43,474 bases of DNA, taken from positions 1-43,474 of the forward strand of contig JACSRI010000230.1 in assembly GCA_014879845.1 (NCBI GenBank), written 5' to 3'. Positions 27,145-36,454 of the stretch are shown in pieces. How positions within the stretch are numbered: position 1 is the stretch's first letter; each line of letters opens with the position of its first letter. The position numbers and the translations under genes are program-made. Source of the DNA: Opitutaceae bacterium. GTDB lineage: Bacteria > Verrucomicrobiota > Verrucomicrobiia > Opitutales > Opitutaceae. The notes below the pieces were generated by a model. It was not told where the DNA came from, searched no databases, and saw nothing but the letters and a program-made list of their open reading frames with translations.

Positions 27145-30100
27145 ATGAAGAAACCGCTATTTGCGACTCTGCTCGCACTTTGTCTCATGTCGTTCTCCTC
27201 CTTCGCCGGTCCCCGCGACATCCAATGGCGCGCCGTCGACGAGGCCGTGCGCAAGGGCCTCCCGAAGTCCGCGATCGAGGCGCTCGATCCGATCATCTCT
27301 GGCGCGCTGGCCGACCAGGCCTACCCGGAGGCGATCCGGGCGATCGGGCGCAAGATCGTCCTCGAGGGCACTATCGAGGGCAACAAGCCCGAGGAGAAGA
27401 TCATGCGCCTCGAGTTCGAGGTCGCGAAGGCCCCGCCGGCCATGAAGCCGCTGATGGAGGCGATCCTCGGGCATTGGTACTGGCACTATTTCCAGCAGAA
27501 CCGCTGGCGCTTCATGCAGCGCACCCAGACGGCGGCCGAGCCGGGCTCGGACATCCAGACGTGGGACCTGGCCCGCATCCTCGCGGAGATCGACCGCCAC
27601 TTCACCGCGGCGCTGGCCGATGAGCAGGCTTTGCGTGCGACTCCGATCGCTGAATACGATGGCCTGCTCGAGCGCGGCACCGCCTCGGATCTCTACCGGC
27701 CGACGCTCTGGGACTTCCTCGCCTATGAGGCGCTCGAGTTCTACCAGGCCGGCGAGCAGGGCGCGCTGCAGGCCGAGGACACCTTCGAACTCGATGCCGT
27801 CGCGTCGCCGATCTTCGGACCCGCCGCGGAGTTTGCCGCCTGGCAGCCGCCTTCGGGGGATGCGTCCTCGCCGATCCTGAGAGCCGTGCAGTTGTTTCAG
27901 AAACTCCTGCGCGCCCACGCGGCCGAAGCCGATCGCGCGGCCTACCTCGACGCCGATCTCGCGCGCCTGCGCTTCGGCTCCAACCACGCCACGGGCGAGG
28001 ACAAGGACACGCGCTACAAGGCCGCGCTCGAGAGACTGGCCGCCGAGGCGGCCGGACATGAGATCGAGGGGCGCGTGCTCCTCAGTCTCGCCTACGTGCT
28101 GCACGGCGAGGGCGACCTCGTACGCGCCCACGAGCTCGCCCGGCGCATCGTGGCCAGGGACCGGCACACCTACGCCGCCGCCGAGAGCGAGAACCTCATC
28201 GGGCAGATCGAAGCGAAGTCCGCGCGCATCGAGACGGAAGGCGTGTGGGATGCCGCGGCGGAGATCACCGTGCACTACCGCAATGTCGCGCAGGTCTACT
28301 TTCGCGCCGTGCCGCTTGAGTTTGAATCCTACCTTCGCCGCTCGCGCTGGGGTCTCGGCAATTTCGACGGCGATCGACGCCGCGAGTTGCGCGCGGCGGA
28401 GCCTGCGCTCGCCTGGAGTGCGGATCTGCCGGCGACTGCCGACTTCGCGGAACGCGCGCACGGCGTGGCCGTGCCCCGGGGCCTGCGCCCGGGATTCTAT
28501 GGCGTCCTCGCAAGCCACGACGCAGCTTTCGACGAGGACGACAATCAGCTGAGCGTCGCGTACGTGTGGGTGAGCGAACTGGCACTCGTCACCCAGACGC
28601 GCACGGACGGGTCGCCGCTGCGCGGTTTTGTGCTGGAGGCGCAGAGCGGCGAGCCGGTGACCGGCGCCCAGGTGCAGGTCTGGTCGCGCGACCGCGAGGG
28701 CCGCTACCGCCCGCAGGGGCGCGTGGCGACCGATCGCGAGGGCCGCTTCGACTGGGCCAGCGGCGGTGACGGCCTCATCCTCGTGGCTGAGCATGCCGGG
28801 CGCGCGGTCTCGAGCGCCAGCGAGGTCTGGGCGCGCGACGGGCGCGATCCCGAACGCACGGATACGCAGACCGTCTTCTTCACTGACCGCGCCCTCTACC
28901 GGCCGGGCCAGTCGATCCATTACAAGGGCGTGTCGGTGCGCTACGACCAGAAGGCCGCCAAGTACTCCGCCCTCGATCGACTCGACCTGACGGTCGTGTT
29001 CAAGGACCCCAACGGCAAGGAGATCGCCCGCGCGACGCATCGCACCAACGAATACGGCTCTTTTTCGGGTGTGTTCACCGCGCCGCGCGACCGGCTGATG
29101 GGACGCATGTCCATCCAGGTGCTGAACCGGCCGAGCAGCGTCTCATTCAGCGTCGAGGAATACAAGCGCCCGAAGTTCCAGGTCGAGCTGGAGGCACCGG
29201 ACGAGGCGCCGCGGCTCGGCGCAGCGGTCGTGCTCAAGGGCACGGCCACGGCCTACACGGGTGCGTCGATCGGAGGCGCCGCGGTCGCGTGGCGCGTCGA
29301 GCGCAGCGTGCGCCTGCCCGGCTGGTGCTGGTGGTGGCAACCGCCCGCGAGCAAGGCGGTCGCGCACGGACGCGCCGTCACCGCCGCGGATGGCACCTTC
29401 GAGGTGCGGTTCGAGGCCGTGCCGGACCGGTCGGTTCCGGAAAAGAACGAGCCGGTTTTCACCTACACCCTACACGCGGATGTCACCGACACGACGGGCG
29501 AGACGCGCTCGTCCGAGCGCGCCGTGCGTGCGGGTTACACCGCCCTCGCCGCATCGCTCGCCACCGACGAGTGGCAGGTTCCGGACAAGCCCGTGGTGAT
29601 TTCGCTCCGCACCACCTCGCTCGACGGCGAGCCCCAGGCCGCCGAGGGCACGTTGACCATCCACGCGCTCGTGCAGCCCGAGCGGGTCCAGCGAACTCCG
29701 CTGCAGCGAGAGCGTTTCTGGTGGCGGAGCGGCGACGAGGAACCGCCGATCGACCCCTCAAACCCGGATTCCTGGACACTCGGGGCCAAGGCCGCGACGC
29801 TGCCCTTCGAGACGGGCGCGACGGGTGTGGCCAAACTCGAGGCGCGCCTTCAGCCCGGCATCTACCGCGCGTCGCTCGAGACGAAGGATCGTTTCGGCAA
29901 GCCGGTGACCGCGCGGCAGACCATCCGCGTCGTCGACCCGGCCGCACGCGCGCTGCCGGTCAAGGTGGCGCAGGTCGTCGCTGCGCCAACGTGGACGGTC
30001 GAACCCGGCCAGGACCTCACGGTGCTGTGGGGAACTGGATACGAGTCGGGTCGTGCCTACGTGGAACTCGAGTGCGACGGCCGGATGATTCGCAGTGGCT

Positions 30101-33100
30101 GGACCGAGGCCGGGCGCACGCAGGCCGTGATCGAGCAGAAGATCACCGAGGAGATGCGCGGTGGGCTCACGCTGCGGCTCACCTATGTCCGCGAGAATCG
30201 GGCCTACCTCGTCCAGCGCGTCATCGATGTGCCCTGGTCGAACAAGCAACTGACGGTGAAGTGGGAGAGCTTCCGTTCGAAGCTCGAGCCCGGGGCCAAG
30301 GAAACCTGGACCGCGATCGTCGGCGGTCCAGACGCCGAACGGGCCTCGGCCGAGATGGTCGCGGCGTTGTATGACGCGTCGCTCGACCAGTATCTCGCGC
30401 ACTCCTGGGCGCAGGCGTTCTCGGTGTTTCGGCGGGAGTTCGTTCGCTCGCAGATGAGTTTCCAGAACCAGCGCCTGGACTTCCGGGTGCTGGAGAATCG
30501 CTGGTATCAGCAGACGCGCGCCGCCGTGTGGACCTATCGGTCGTTTCCAGCCGAGCTGACGACCAACATGCGGTTCTATGAATTTGAGAAGGGGATGATG
30601 GCGCGAGCGATGCCGGCCGCTGCGGCGTCGGCGCCGGGAGCGGAGGGTATGGAAGTGGTAACGCTCCAGGAATTCTCCATTGCCGGCGCACGGCAAGGGA
30701 CGGCGATGGCGCTCGCCGAAGACCGAGCCGACTTTGTTGCCGCGGATGCATTCGGCGATATCGGGGGCGAGGCCGCGCGCAAATTCAAGGAAGTCTTGGA
30801 GAAGCCGGCTGCCGACCTCACCCAAGTCACCGCCCGGCGAAACCTCAACGAGACCGCCTTCTTCTTCCCGCACCTCACCTCGGGCCAGGACGGCACGGTG
30901 CGCATGACCTTCACCATGCCGGAGGCGCTGACGGAGTGGCGCTTTCTCGGGTTCGCCCACGACGCGCAGTTGCGCGCCGGGTATCTCGAGGGGCGCGCGG
31001 TCACGGCGAAGGACCTCATGGTCGAGCCGAACCCGCCGCGCTTTGTCCGCGAGGGCGATGCGATCGAGTTCACCGTCAAGGTGAGCAACCAGTCCGACGC
31101 GCCCCAGACCGGCCGGGTGAAACTCACCTTCGCTGATGCGGCCACGCTTGCGCCAGTCGACGCCGCGCTCGGCAATGACTCGGCCGAGCGGGCCTTCGAC
31201 GTGCCGGCCAAGCAATCGCGCAGCTATTCCTGGCGCGTGACGGTCCCCGACGGCATGGGTTTCCTTACCTGCAAGGCCGTCGGCGCCTCGGCGTCCGTGA
31301 GTGACGGCGAGGAGGGATTCCTGCCTGTGCTCAGCCGGCGGATACTCGTGACCGAATCGCTTCCGCTCCCCGTGCGCGGCAAGGGCACGCGGGAGTTCGA
31401 GCTCAAAAAACTCGTGGAGTCCGGCGGCTCGACCACGCTGCGCCACCAGTCATTGACCGTGCAGATGGTCTCGCAGCCCGCCTGGTATGCGGTGATGGCG
31501 CTGCCGTACCTGATGGAGTATCCGTACGAGTGCAGTGAACAGATCTTCAACCGCTACTATGCGAACACGCTCGCGCGCCACATCGCCGGGTCCGACCCGA
31601 AGATCCGGCGCATCTTCGATCTGTGGAAAAACACGCCGGCGCTCGACAGCCCCCTCGAGAAAAGCCAGGACCTGAAGTCCGTCATGCTTGAGGAGACACC
31701 GTGGCTGCGCGATGGCGCGGGCGAGAGCCAGGCGCGGCGCAACGTCGGACTTCTCTTCGACGACAACCGCCTGGATGAGGACGCGACGCGCACGCTGCAA
31801 AAGCTCGCGGAGCGTCAGCTCGAGGACGGCCTCTGGCCGTGGTTCCCGGGCGGGCGCCCGAGCGAATACATCAGCCTCTACATTACGACCGGCTTCGGCC
31901 GCCTGCGCCAGCTCGGCGCCGCGATCGATGTCGCGCCGGCCGTGCGTGCGCTCAGCGGCCTCGATGCGTGGATGGATCGCCGCTACCGCGACATCCGGCC
32001 CGAGCACCGTGACGACTATGTGCCCGCGCATGTGGACTGCATCTATCTCTATGGGCGCAGTTTCTTCCTGCGCGACCAGCCGATCGACGGCGCGCATCGC
32101 GAGGCGGTCGAGTATTTCCAGCGACAGGCGGGTCGCCACTGGCTGAAGACGGACTGCCGCATGTGCCAGGCGCAGGCGGCCATCGCGCTGCAGCGGTTTG
32201 GCGACACGGAGACGCCGCGGGCCATCCTACGCTCGCTCCAGGAGCGGAGCGTCTCGAACGACGAACTCGGCATGTTCTGGCGCGACACCGAGGCGAGCTG
32301 GTGGTGGTACCGCGCGCCCATCGAAACCCAGGCCACGATGATCGAGGCTTTCGCCGAGGTGGCACAGGACGCCGTCGCTGTGGAGGCGATGCAGGTCTGG
32401 TTGCTCAAGCAGAAGCAGACCCAGGACTGGAAGACGACCAAGGCCACGGCCGACGCCGTCTACGCGCTGCTCCTGCGTGGGAGAAACCTGCTGGCGAGCG
32501 ACGCGCTCGTCGAGGTGGCGCTCGGCGGCGAGACGATCAAGCCGGAGAAGGTCGAAGCGGGCACCGGCTTCTACGAGCAGAAGTTCGTGCGCGGCGAGAT
32601 CCGGCCGGAGATGGGACGCGTCACCGTGACCAAGACCGACGAGGGCGTGAGCTGGGGCAGCGTGCACTGGCAGTACCTCGAGGACATGGCGAAGGTGACA
32701 CCGCACGAGGCCACGCCGCTCAAGCTGAAAAAGACGCTCTGGGTGAAGGAGACGACGGACAAGGGCCCGGTGCTGCGGCCCGTGAGCGGGGCCATCGCGG
32801 TCGGCGACGAACTCGTCGTGCGGATCGAACTTCGCACCGACCGCGATATGGAATACGTGCACCTCAAGGACCAGCGCGGCAGCGGCACCGAGCCGGTCAA
32901 CGTCCTCAGTCGCTTCCGCTACCAGGACGGCCTGGGTTACTACGAGAGCACGCGCGACACGGCCTCACACTTCTTCATCGAATACCTGCCGAAGGGAACC
33001 TACGTCTTCGAGTATTCCACGCGCGTGCAGTTGCGCGGCAACTACCAGAGCGGCATCGCGGAGATCCAGTGCATGTATGCGCCGGAGTTCAACAGCCACT

Positions 33101-33129
33101 CCGAGAGCGTTGTCCTCGAGGTGAAGTAG
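27145..33129 (+). CDS. Bacterial alpha-2-macroglobulin family protein with intact thioester motif
   Basis: This 1994-residue protein begins with a cleavable signal (MKKPLFATLLALCL to SSFA), not a lipobox, so it should be periplasmic or released rather than lipid-anchored. After an N-terminal helical region of about 400 residues come macroglobulin domains (DRALYRPGQSIHYKG near residue 590, EYKRPKFQV), a bait-like variable stretch near 1150-1230, the complement-like strand domain with PPRFVREGD, and the thioester domain with CSEQ (Cys1463 to Gln1466). The (alpha/alpha) TED and a receptor-binding-like end (GTYVFEYSTRVQLRG) follow. Family members trap proteases by thioester chemistry and protect the cell. 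No PBP1C gene, the usual neighbour in Proteobacteria, is beside it. A TAGAAT at 27083 with weak TTACGC 18 bases upstream may be its promoter. Confidence 0.93.
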   Translation: MKKPLFATLLALCLMSFSSFAGPRDIQWRAVDEAVRKGLPKSAIEALDPIISGALADQAYPEAIRAIGRKIVLEGTIEGNKPEEKIMRLEFEVAKAPPAMKPLMEAILGHWYWHYFQQNRWRFMQRTQTAAEPGSDIQTWDLARILAEIDRHFTAALADEQALRATPIAEYDGLLERGTASDLYRPTLWDFLAYEALEFYQAGEQGALQAEDTFELDAVASPIFGPAAEFAAWQPPSGDASSPILRAVQLFQKLLRAHAAEADRAAYLDADLARLRFGSNHATGEDKDTRYKAALERLAAEAAGHEIEGRVLLSLAYVLHGEGDLVRAHELARRIVARDRHTYAAAESENLIGQIEAKSARIETEGVWDAAAEITVHYRNVAQVYFRAVPLEFESYLRRSRWGLGNFDGDRRRELRAAEPALAWSADLPATADFAERAHGVAVPRGLRPGFYGVLASHDAAFDEDDNQLSVAYVWVSELALVTQTRTDGSPLRGFVLEAQSGEPVTGAQVQVWSRDREGRYRPQGRVATDREGRFDWASGGDGLILVAEHAGRAVSSASEVWARDGRDPERTDTQTVFFTDRALYRPGQSIHYKGVSVRYDQKAAKYSALDRLDLTVVFKDPNGKEIARATHRTNEYGSFSGVFTAPRDRLMGRMSIQVLNRPSSVSFSVEEYKRPKFQVELEAPDEAPRLGAAVVLKGTATAYTGASIGGAAVAWRVERSVRLPGWCWWWQPPASKAVAHGRAVTAADGTFEVRFEAVPDRSVPEKNEPVFTYTLHADVTDTTGETRSSERAVRAGYTALAASLATDEWQVPDKPVVISLRTTSLDGEPQAAEGTLTIHALVQPERVQRTPLQRERFWWRSGDEEPPIDPSNPDSWTLGAKAATLPFETGATGVAKLEARLQPGIYRASLETKDRFGKPVTARQTIRVVDPAARALPVKVAQVVAAPTWTVEPGQDLTVLWGTGYESGRAYVELECDGRMIRSGWTEAGRTQAVIEQKITEEMRGGLTLRLTYVRENRAYLVQRVIDVPWSNKQLTVKWESFRSKLEPGAKETWTAIVGGPDAERASAEMVAALYDASLDQYLAHSWAQAFSVFRREFVRSQMSFQNQRLDFRVLENRWYQQTRAAVWTYRSFPAELTTNMRFYEFEKGMMARAMPAAAASAPGAEGMEVVTLQEFSIAGARQGTAMALAEDRADFVAADAFGDIGGEAARKFKEVLEKPAADLTQVTARRNLNETAFFFPHLTSGQDGTVRMTFTMPEALTEWRFLGFAHDAQLRAGYLEGRAVTAKDLMVEPNPPRFVREGDAIEFTVKVSNQSDAPQTGRVKLTFADAATLAPVDAALGNDSAERAFDVPAKQSRSYSWRVTVPDGMGFLTCKAVGASASVSDGEEGFLPVLSRRILVTESLPLPVRGKGTREFELKKLVESGGSTTLRHQSLTVQMVSQPAWYAVMALPYLMEYPYECSEQIFNRYYANTLARHIAGSDPKIRRIFDLWKNTPALDSPLEKSQDLKSVMLEETPWLRDGAGESQARRNVGLLFDDNRLDEDATRTLQKLAERQLEDGLWPWFPGGRPSEYISLYITTGFGRLRQLGAAIDVAPAVRALSGLDAWMDRRYRDIRPEHRDDYVPAHVDCIYLYGRSFFLRDQPIDGAHREAVEYFQRQAGRHWLKTDCRMCQAQAAIALQRFGDTETPRAILRSLQERSVSNDELGMFWRDTEASWWWYRAPIETQATMIEAFAEVAQDAVAVEAMQVWLLKQKQTQDWKTTKATADAVYALLLRGRNLLASDALVEVALGGETIKPEKVEAGTGFYEQKFVRGEIRPEMGRVTVTKTDEGVSWGSVHWQYLEDMAKVTPHEATPLKLKKTLWVKETTDKGPVLRPVSGAIAVGDELVVRIELRTDRDMEYVHLKDQRGSGTEPVNVLSRFRYQDGLGYYESTRDTASHFFIEYLPKGTYVFEYSTRVQLRGNYQSGIAEIQCMYAPEFNSHSESVVLEVK

Positions 33130-33230
33130 TGCTGAAGAGATTTGGAGTGGGGAGGCCGCGAGGATGCGGTGAGAGACTGGATCTCCGGGATGGTGACACG
33201 CTTGTCCCGACCTTTCGGATTCGAACTTCT

Positions 33231-33253
33231 GTATCCGTGGTATCTGTGCAATC
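33231..33253. repeat. Solitary piece of a CACGGAT/CACAGAT-type dispersed repeat
   Basis: GTATCCGTGGTATCTGTGCA with following ATC is the complement of a CACAGAT..CACGGAT unit. Similar units occur in the spacer of repeat copy 1, which suggests one broad repeat family; this one lacks a visible partner arm. Confidence 0.4.
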
Positions 33254-33346
33254 AGCGCCTTGTGCCGGACGACAGAAGCGCGATGTGGTTCACTCCGACT
33301 GCTCCGGTCAGGCTCTCATCTTGGTCGACGTGCCTGCGTCGTATCC

Positions 33347-33366
33347 CCGAGGCATCCCTGCCTCGG
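33347..33366. terminator. Perfect 8-bp hairpin between convergent genes
   Basis: CCGAGGCA and TGCCTCGG pair fully around a TCCC loop in the 299-base gap between the alpha-2-macroglobulin gene and the minus-strand hydrolase. There is no T-run, so it may be a repeat rather than a terminator. Confidence 0.45.
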
Positions 33367-33428
33367 AGACGCGAAGGCGATGACGCTTCGGCGGTTGCGC
33401 GGGCGTGCGGTGGTTGTCGGCTTCCTGC

Positions 33429-34583
33429 TCAGCCCTTGGCCGGGATCTCCCAGACGTTGGGCATGTCGCCCTTCGGGCGGCGGCTGCGTCGCGGATCGTT
33501 GAGCGCGAGGCCCTCGATACTGTGGCGGATGTCCAGGTTCGTCAGGCCGGAGGAGTAGTAGCTGTGCTGCACCCAGTCGTTGTCGATCCCGGCCACCGGC
33601 GTGCAGTCGACCTGGTGGATCTTGTTGTGCAGCGCGGCCGGGCGGGCGGCGCCATTGGTGCCGAGGCGCTCTGGGTTGCCCTTGGTGTAGTCGGAGATGT
33701 ACATAGCCTTGTCTCCACGGTTGTGGTACACGGTCACGCAGCGTGCGATCTCGTGCACGCGGCCGAGCGGCTGGCCGGGCTCGAGGACGGAGTCATCGAC
33801 GTCGGGGGCGCAGAGGAAGACGTGCTCGAAGAGGCGGGGCAGGGCGTTGCCCGGCGTGTGGTCGTCCATGCGGGAGAGCGCGTTTTGCAGGACGAAGTTG
33901 CCCATGGAGTGGCAGGCGATGTGGATGTCCTGGCCGCAGAGCACGGCGCCGGTGGCGCGGTCGCGCAGGCCGGCGAGGAAATCGCGCAGCTTGAGGAAGG
34001 CGCGGCCGACGGCGTAGCCGGAGCCGGAGGCTTCGGTGCGGTCGGACTTGTAGGAGACGAGCGGCAGGGCCATGCCGTCGGACGGCCAGGAGAAGAGCAC
34101 GACGTTGACCTTCTGCGCCGGGTCCGCGCCGTCGGCGCGGTTGAGCGCGACCTGCAGGGCGAGGGCCGAGCCGACGGCGCTCTCCCAGGAGACGTTGAAA
34201 CCGTGGATGAAGATCACCGTATCCGTACCGCCCATCATGACCTGCTGCAGGTCGGCGAAGAAGCCCGCGGAGCCGAGCGCGATGTTGGGCTGGCCGTCCT
34301 CGGAGAGCGTGGGATCGATCTTTTCCGCATAAGCGCGGATGTCGGCCTTCTTGGCGAGTCCGGTGAGGTAGGAGCCGAGGGCGCCGCCGTTGACGGGACC
34401 GCCGGCGCTGGATGAAGCCATCGCGGCCCGGAGCTTTGCGTCGTCGGCTTTCACCGTGAGGCGTCCGAAGCGCAGATTCTCCATGCCGTCGGCGCTGAAC
34501 GATTTGCCGTAGCGCTTGGGGCGCCAGCGATTGGCGCCTTCGTGTTTGCGGTTGGTCGCGTAAAACAGGGTCAGGTCGGACAT
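33429..34583 (-). CDS. DUF900 alpha/beta hydrolase
   Basis: This 384-residue protein matches the DUF900 group of alpha/beta hydrolases. It opens with LTLFYATNRKHEG, has an oxyanion-type IFIHGFNVSWE (125-135) and the nucleophile elbow CHSMGNF with Ser226; FLCAPDVDDSVLEP and ITRCVTVYHNRGDKAM-like strands follow (here IARCVTVYHNRGDKAM). The ATG at 34583 is chosen because homology starts there; the frame is open for over 200 more codons upstream, across the glycosylase gene on the other strand, which is plainly an antisense artefact. There is no signal peptide. The substrate of the family is not known to me. Confidence 0.88.
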   Translation of the reverse strand: MSDLTLFYATNRKHEGANRWRPKRYGKSFSADGMENLRFGRLTVKADDAKLRAAMASSSAGGPVNGGALGSYLTGLAKKADIRAYAEKIDPTLSEDGQPNIALGSAGFFADLQQVMMGGTDTVIFIHGFNVSWESAVGSALALQVALNRADGADPAQKVNVVLFSWPSDGMALPLVSYKSDRTEASGSGYAVGRAFLKLRDFLAGLRDRATGAVLCGQDIHIACHSMGNFVLQNALSRMDDHTPGNALPRLFEHVFLCAPDVDDSVLEPGQPLGRVHEIARCVTVYHNRGDKAMYISDYTKGNPERLGTNGAARPAALHNKIHQVDCTPVAGIDNDWVQHSYYSSGLTNLDIRHSIEGLALNDPRRSRRPKGDMPNVWEIPAKG

Positions 34584-34633
34584 GGGATTCGTTCGTGGTC
34601 TTGGCTGCGTGGGCTGTGGAGGTGGGGGACGAA

Positions 34634-34660
34634 CGTTCGCGCGCGCAGACGGCGCGAACG
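34634..34660. promoter_or_regulatory. Perfect 9-bp inverted repeat in a divergent promoter region
   Basis: CGTTCGCGC and GCGCGAACG are separated by 9 bases, between the starts of the DUF900 and glycosylase genes. It could be an operator or just a GC-rich hairpin; no regulator is nearby. Confidence 0.3.
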
Positions 34661-34874
34661 CGCCACGGGGAGTGGGCCGAGGCTGCGTCGGGTGCGCCCT
34701 CGGCGCAACGGCTTTTGCACGCACGCGCGCGTCGCGCCCATGGGGAGCACATCGGCCCGGCGTCGTTGCCTGTCCGGTCATGCCCGTGTTCGGGCAGGGC
34801 CGGCCCGATGGCCTGCGTCCGATCGTGCAACTTTTCCGTCGCGCGACAGCCGCGCCGCGCGAAACCTCGGCGCC

Positions 34875-35432
34875 ATGGCACGTGTGTTGACAGCCGAGGC
34901 GTGGGCGGGTCGGGATACCGCCGCGATCGCGCGCCGCCTGCTCGGGTGCAGGCTCGTCGTGGGCGGGTCGGAAGGCCGTCGGGCGCTGCGGATCACGGAG
35001 GTCGAGGCGTATTGTGGCCCGCACGACCGTGCGTCCCACGCCAGCCGCGGACGGACGCCGCGCAACGCCGTGATGTTCGGCCCGGCCGGTTTTTGGTATG
35101 TGTATCTTTGCTACGGCGTGCACGAGATGCTCAATCTCGTGACCGGTCCTGCGGATTATCCGGCGGCGGTGTTGATCCGTGGGGTCGAGGGGATCGAGGG
35201 TCCGGGAAGACTCACACGTGCGCTGAGAATCGATCGCCGCTTCAACCACCTGCCGGCGACGCGGACGACTGGACTCTGGATCGAGGAGCGCGACGTCCCG
35301 GTGGAATCGGGCGACGTCGCGGCGACACCGCGCATCGGCGTCGACTACGCCGGCCCCGAGTGGTCGGGCAAGCCGTGGCGGTTTGTGCTTCGCGCACCGG
35401 GCGAAGCTCGGGCCAGACGCGCCAAGCGCTAG
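34875..35432 (+). CDS. DNA-3-methyladenine glycosylase, AAG/MPG family
   Basis: This 185-residue protein is an alkyladenine glycosylase of the AAG (MPG) fold, which removes alkylated purines such as 3-methyladenine in base excision repair. It has RLLGCRLV, the active-site segment ITEVEAYCGPHDRASHA with catalytic Glu44, RTPRNAVMFGPAGFWYVYLCYGVHEMLN (read in parts: TPRNAVMF, YVYLCYG, MLNLVTG) with the DNA-intercalating tyrosine, and the conserved GPGRLTRALRI. The length is typical of bacterial members. The ATG at 34875 is preferred; longer upstream frames lack homology. Alkyl-damage repair enzymes are often housekeeping genes with no operon partner, as here. Confidence 0.93.
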   Translation: MARVLTAEAWAGRDTAAIARRLLGCRLVVGGSEGRRALRITEVEAYCGPHDRASHASRGRTPRNAVMFGPAGFWYVYLCYGVHEMLNLVTGPADYPAAVLIRGVEGIEGPGRLTRALRIDRRFNHLPATRTTGLWIEERDVPVESGDVAATPRIGVDYAGPEWSGKPWRFVLRAPGEARARRAKR

Positions 35433-35475
35433 CCCGGTGCGGGAGTCGGGACCCGCGTCGGGCGGATCCGGGCGC

Positions 35476-36321
35476 CTACGGCTTCGTCGACGCCTTCTCG
35501 TCCGCGAACGTCTCCTCGCTCAGCGCTGCGACGATCGTGCCGACTTTGGTTTTCATATCCAGGCGGACGAGTTGGGGGCGCTTGCCACGCGAGATGTAGA
35601 ACTTCATCGAGCCACCCTTCTTGAAGAAGCCCTTCAGTTCGCCGACCTGCTTCGGCTCGAGCACGATGACGTTGAACTTGCCGGCGGGCGTCTTGATCTC
35701 GTCCTCCTCGAGCGCAGTGACCTCGAGGGTGTAGAACTCGTCGGCAAAGGAGCACACCACCGTGCGTTTTTCGCCGGCGCGCATGTTCCACGTGCGTGCC
35801 TGCATCATCGTGACCATGAGGTCGAACACGGGATCCTTCGGAAGCGTGGCCGTGCCGCTGCGTTTCGGGCGGATGTGGTCGGTGTGCTCAACGATGCCCT
35901 TCTCGTAGTCGAAGACCGTGGTTTGCCTGGTCGTGCGGCTGCCTTCCTTGCCCTCGGTCGTGATGAGCAGCGGACGCGCGTTGACCGCGTCGATGAGCGA
36001 CTCCGAGTAGTTGCGAAGTGGATAGAAGGTCTCGACGAGGCCCTTCGATGTCGTGGACACCTTCACGCGCAGGCGGGGCCCGTCGGGCGAGTCCTCCGGG
36101 GTCGTCTCGAAACGCGTCTCACCGCCGTTGGTGATCAAGCCGTAGCTGAGCCGCAGCACGACGGTCTCGCCTGGGCGAAGGAAGGAGGCGGCGGGTGGCA
36201 CGATGGGAGCGGCGTTGGGTGTCGGGAGATCAGCGGAGGATTCGCCGTCCGCGCGACAGGCCGCGCTGAGGCAGAGGCCGGCGAGGCAAGCGGCGATCGA
36301 GAAGCGGAGGCGCAGGAGCAT
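35476..36321 (-). CDS. DUF3108 family exported protein
   Basis: From ATG 36321 the product has 281 residues with an export signal ending at LSAAC (Cys22), which could be a lipobox. The mature part matches DUF3108: FLRPGETVVLRLSYGLI, then VSTTSKGLVETFYPLRNYSESLID, the FDYEKGIVE turn, PKDPVFDLMVTMMQAR and the C-terminal GKFNVIVLEP and KRPQLVRLDMK strands. The family is thought to form a periplasmic beta-structure of unknown role. A 17-codon upstream extension to 36372 is open but spoils the signal peptide. It converges with the glycosylase gene; a small GCGGG/CCCGC hairpin lies between them near 35442-35459. Confidence 0.85.
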   Translation of the reverse strand: MLLRLRFSIAACLAGLCLSAACRADGESSADLPTPNAAPIVPPAASFLRPGETVVLRLSYGLITNGGETRFETTPEDSPDGPRLRVKVSTTSKGLVETFYPLRNYSESLIDAVNARPLLITTEGKEGSRTTRQTTVFDYEKGIVEHTDHIRPKRSGTATLPKDPVFDLMVTMMQARTWNMRAGEKRTVVCSFADEFYTLEVTALEEDEIKTPAGKFNVIVLEPKQVGELKGFFKKGGSMKFYISRGKRPQLVRLDMKTKVGTIVAALSEETFADEKASTKP

Positions 36322-36454
36322 CGGCGTGTTCACTTGGTTGGACCTGGATGGGAGTCTCGGCGGGAAGGACATGTTCCCGCCAGCCGAAATGCGGGGGACG
36401 CGTCACCGCCTCAGTCGCGCCTGCCCGGTGCGCAACCGACTCGAGGGCTGGGTG

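Noticed and set aside
34584-35249. Extended N-terminus of the DUF900 hydrolase (more than 200 codons)
   Set aside because: It overlaps the glycosylase gene in antisense and has Arg/Pro/Thr-rich junk composition; homology starts at the ATG at 34583.
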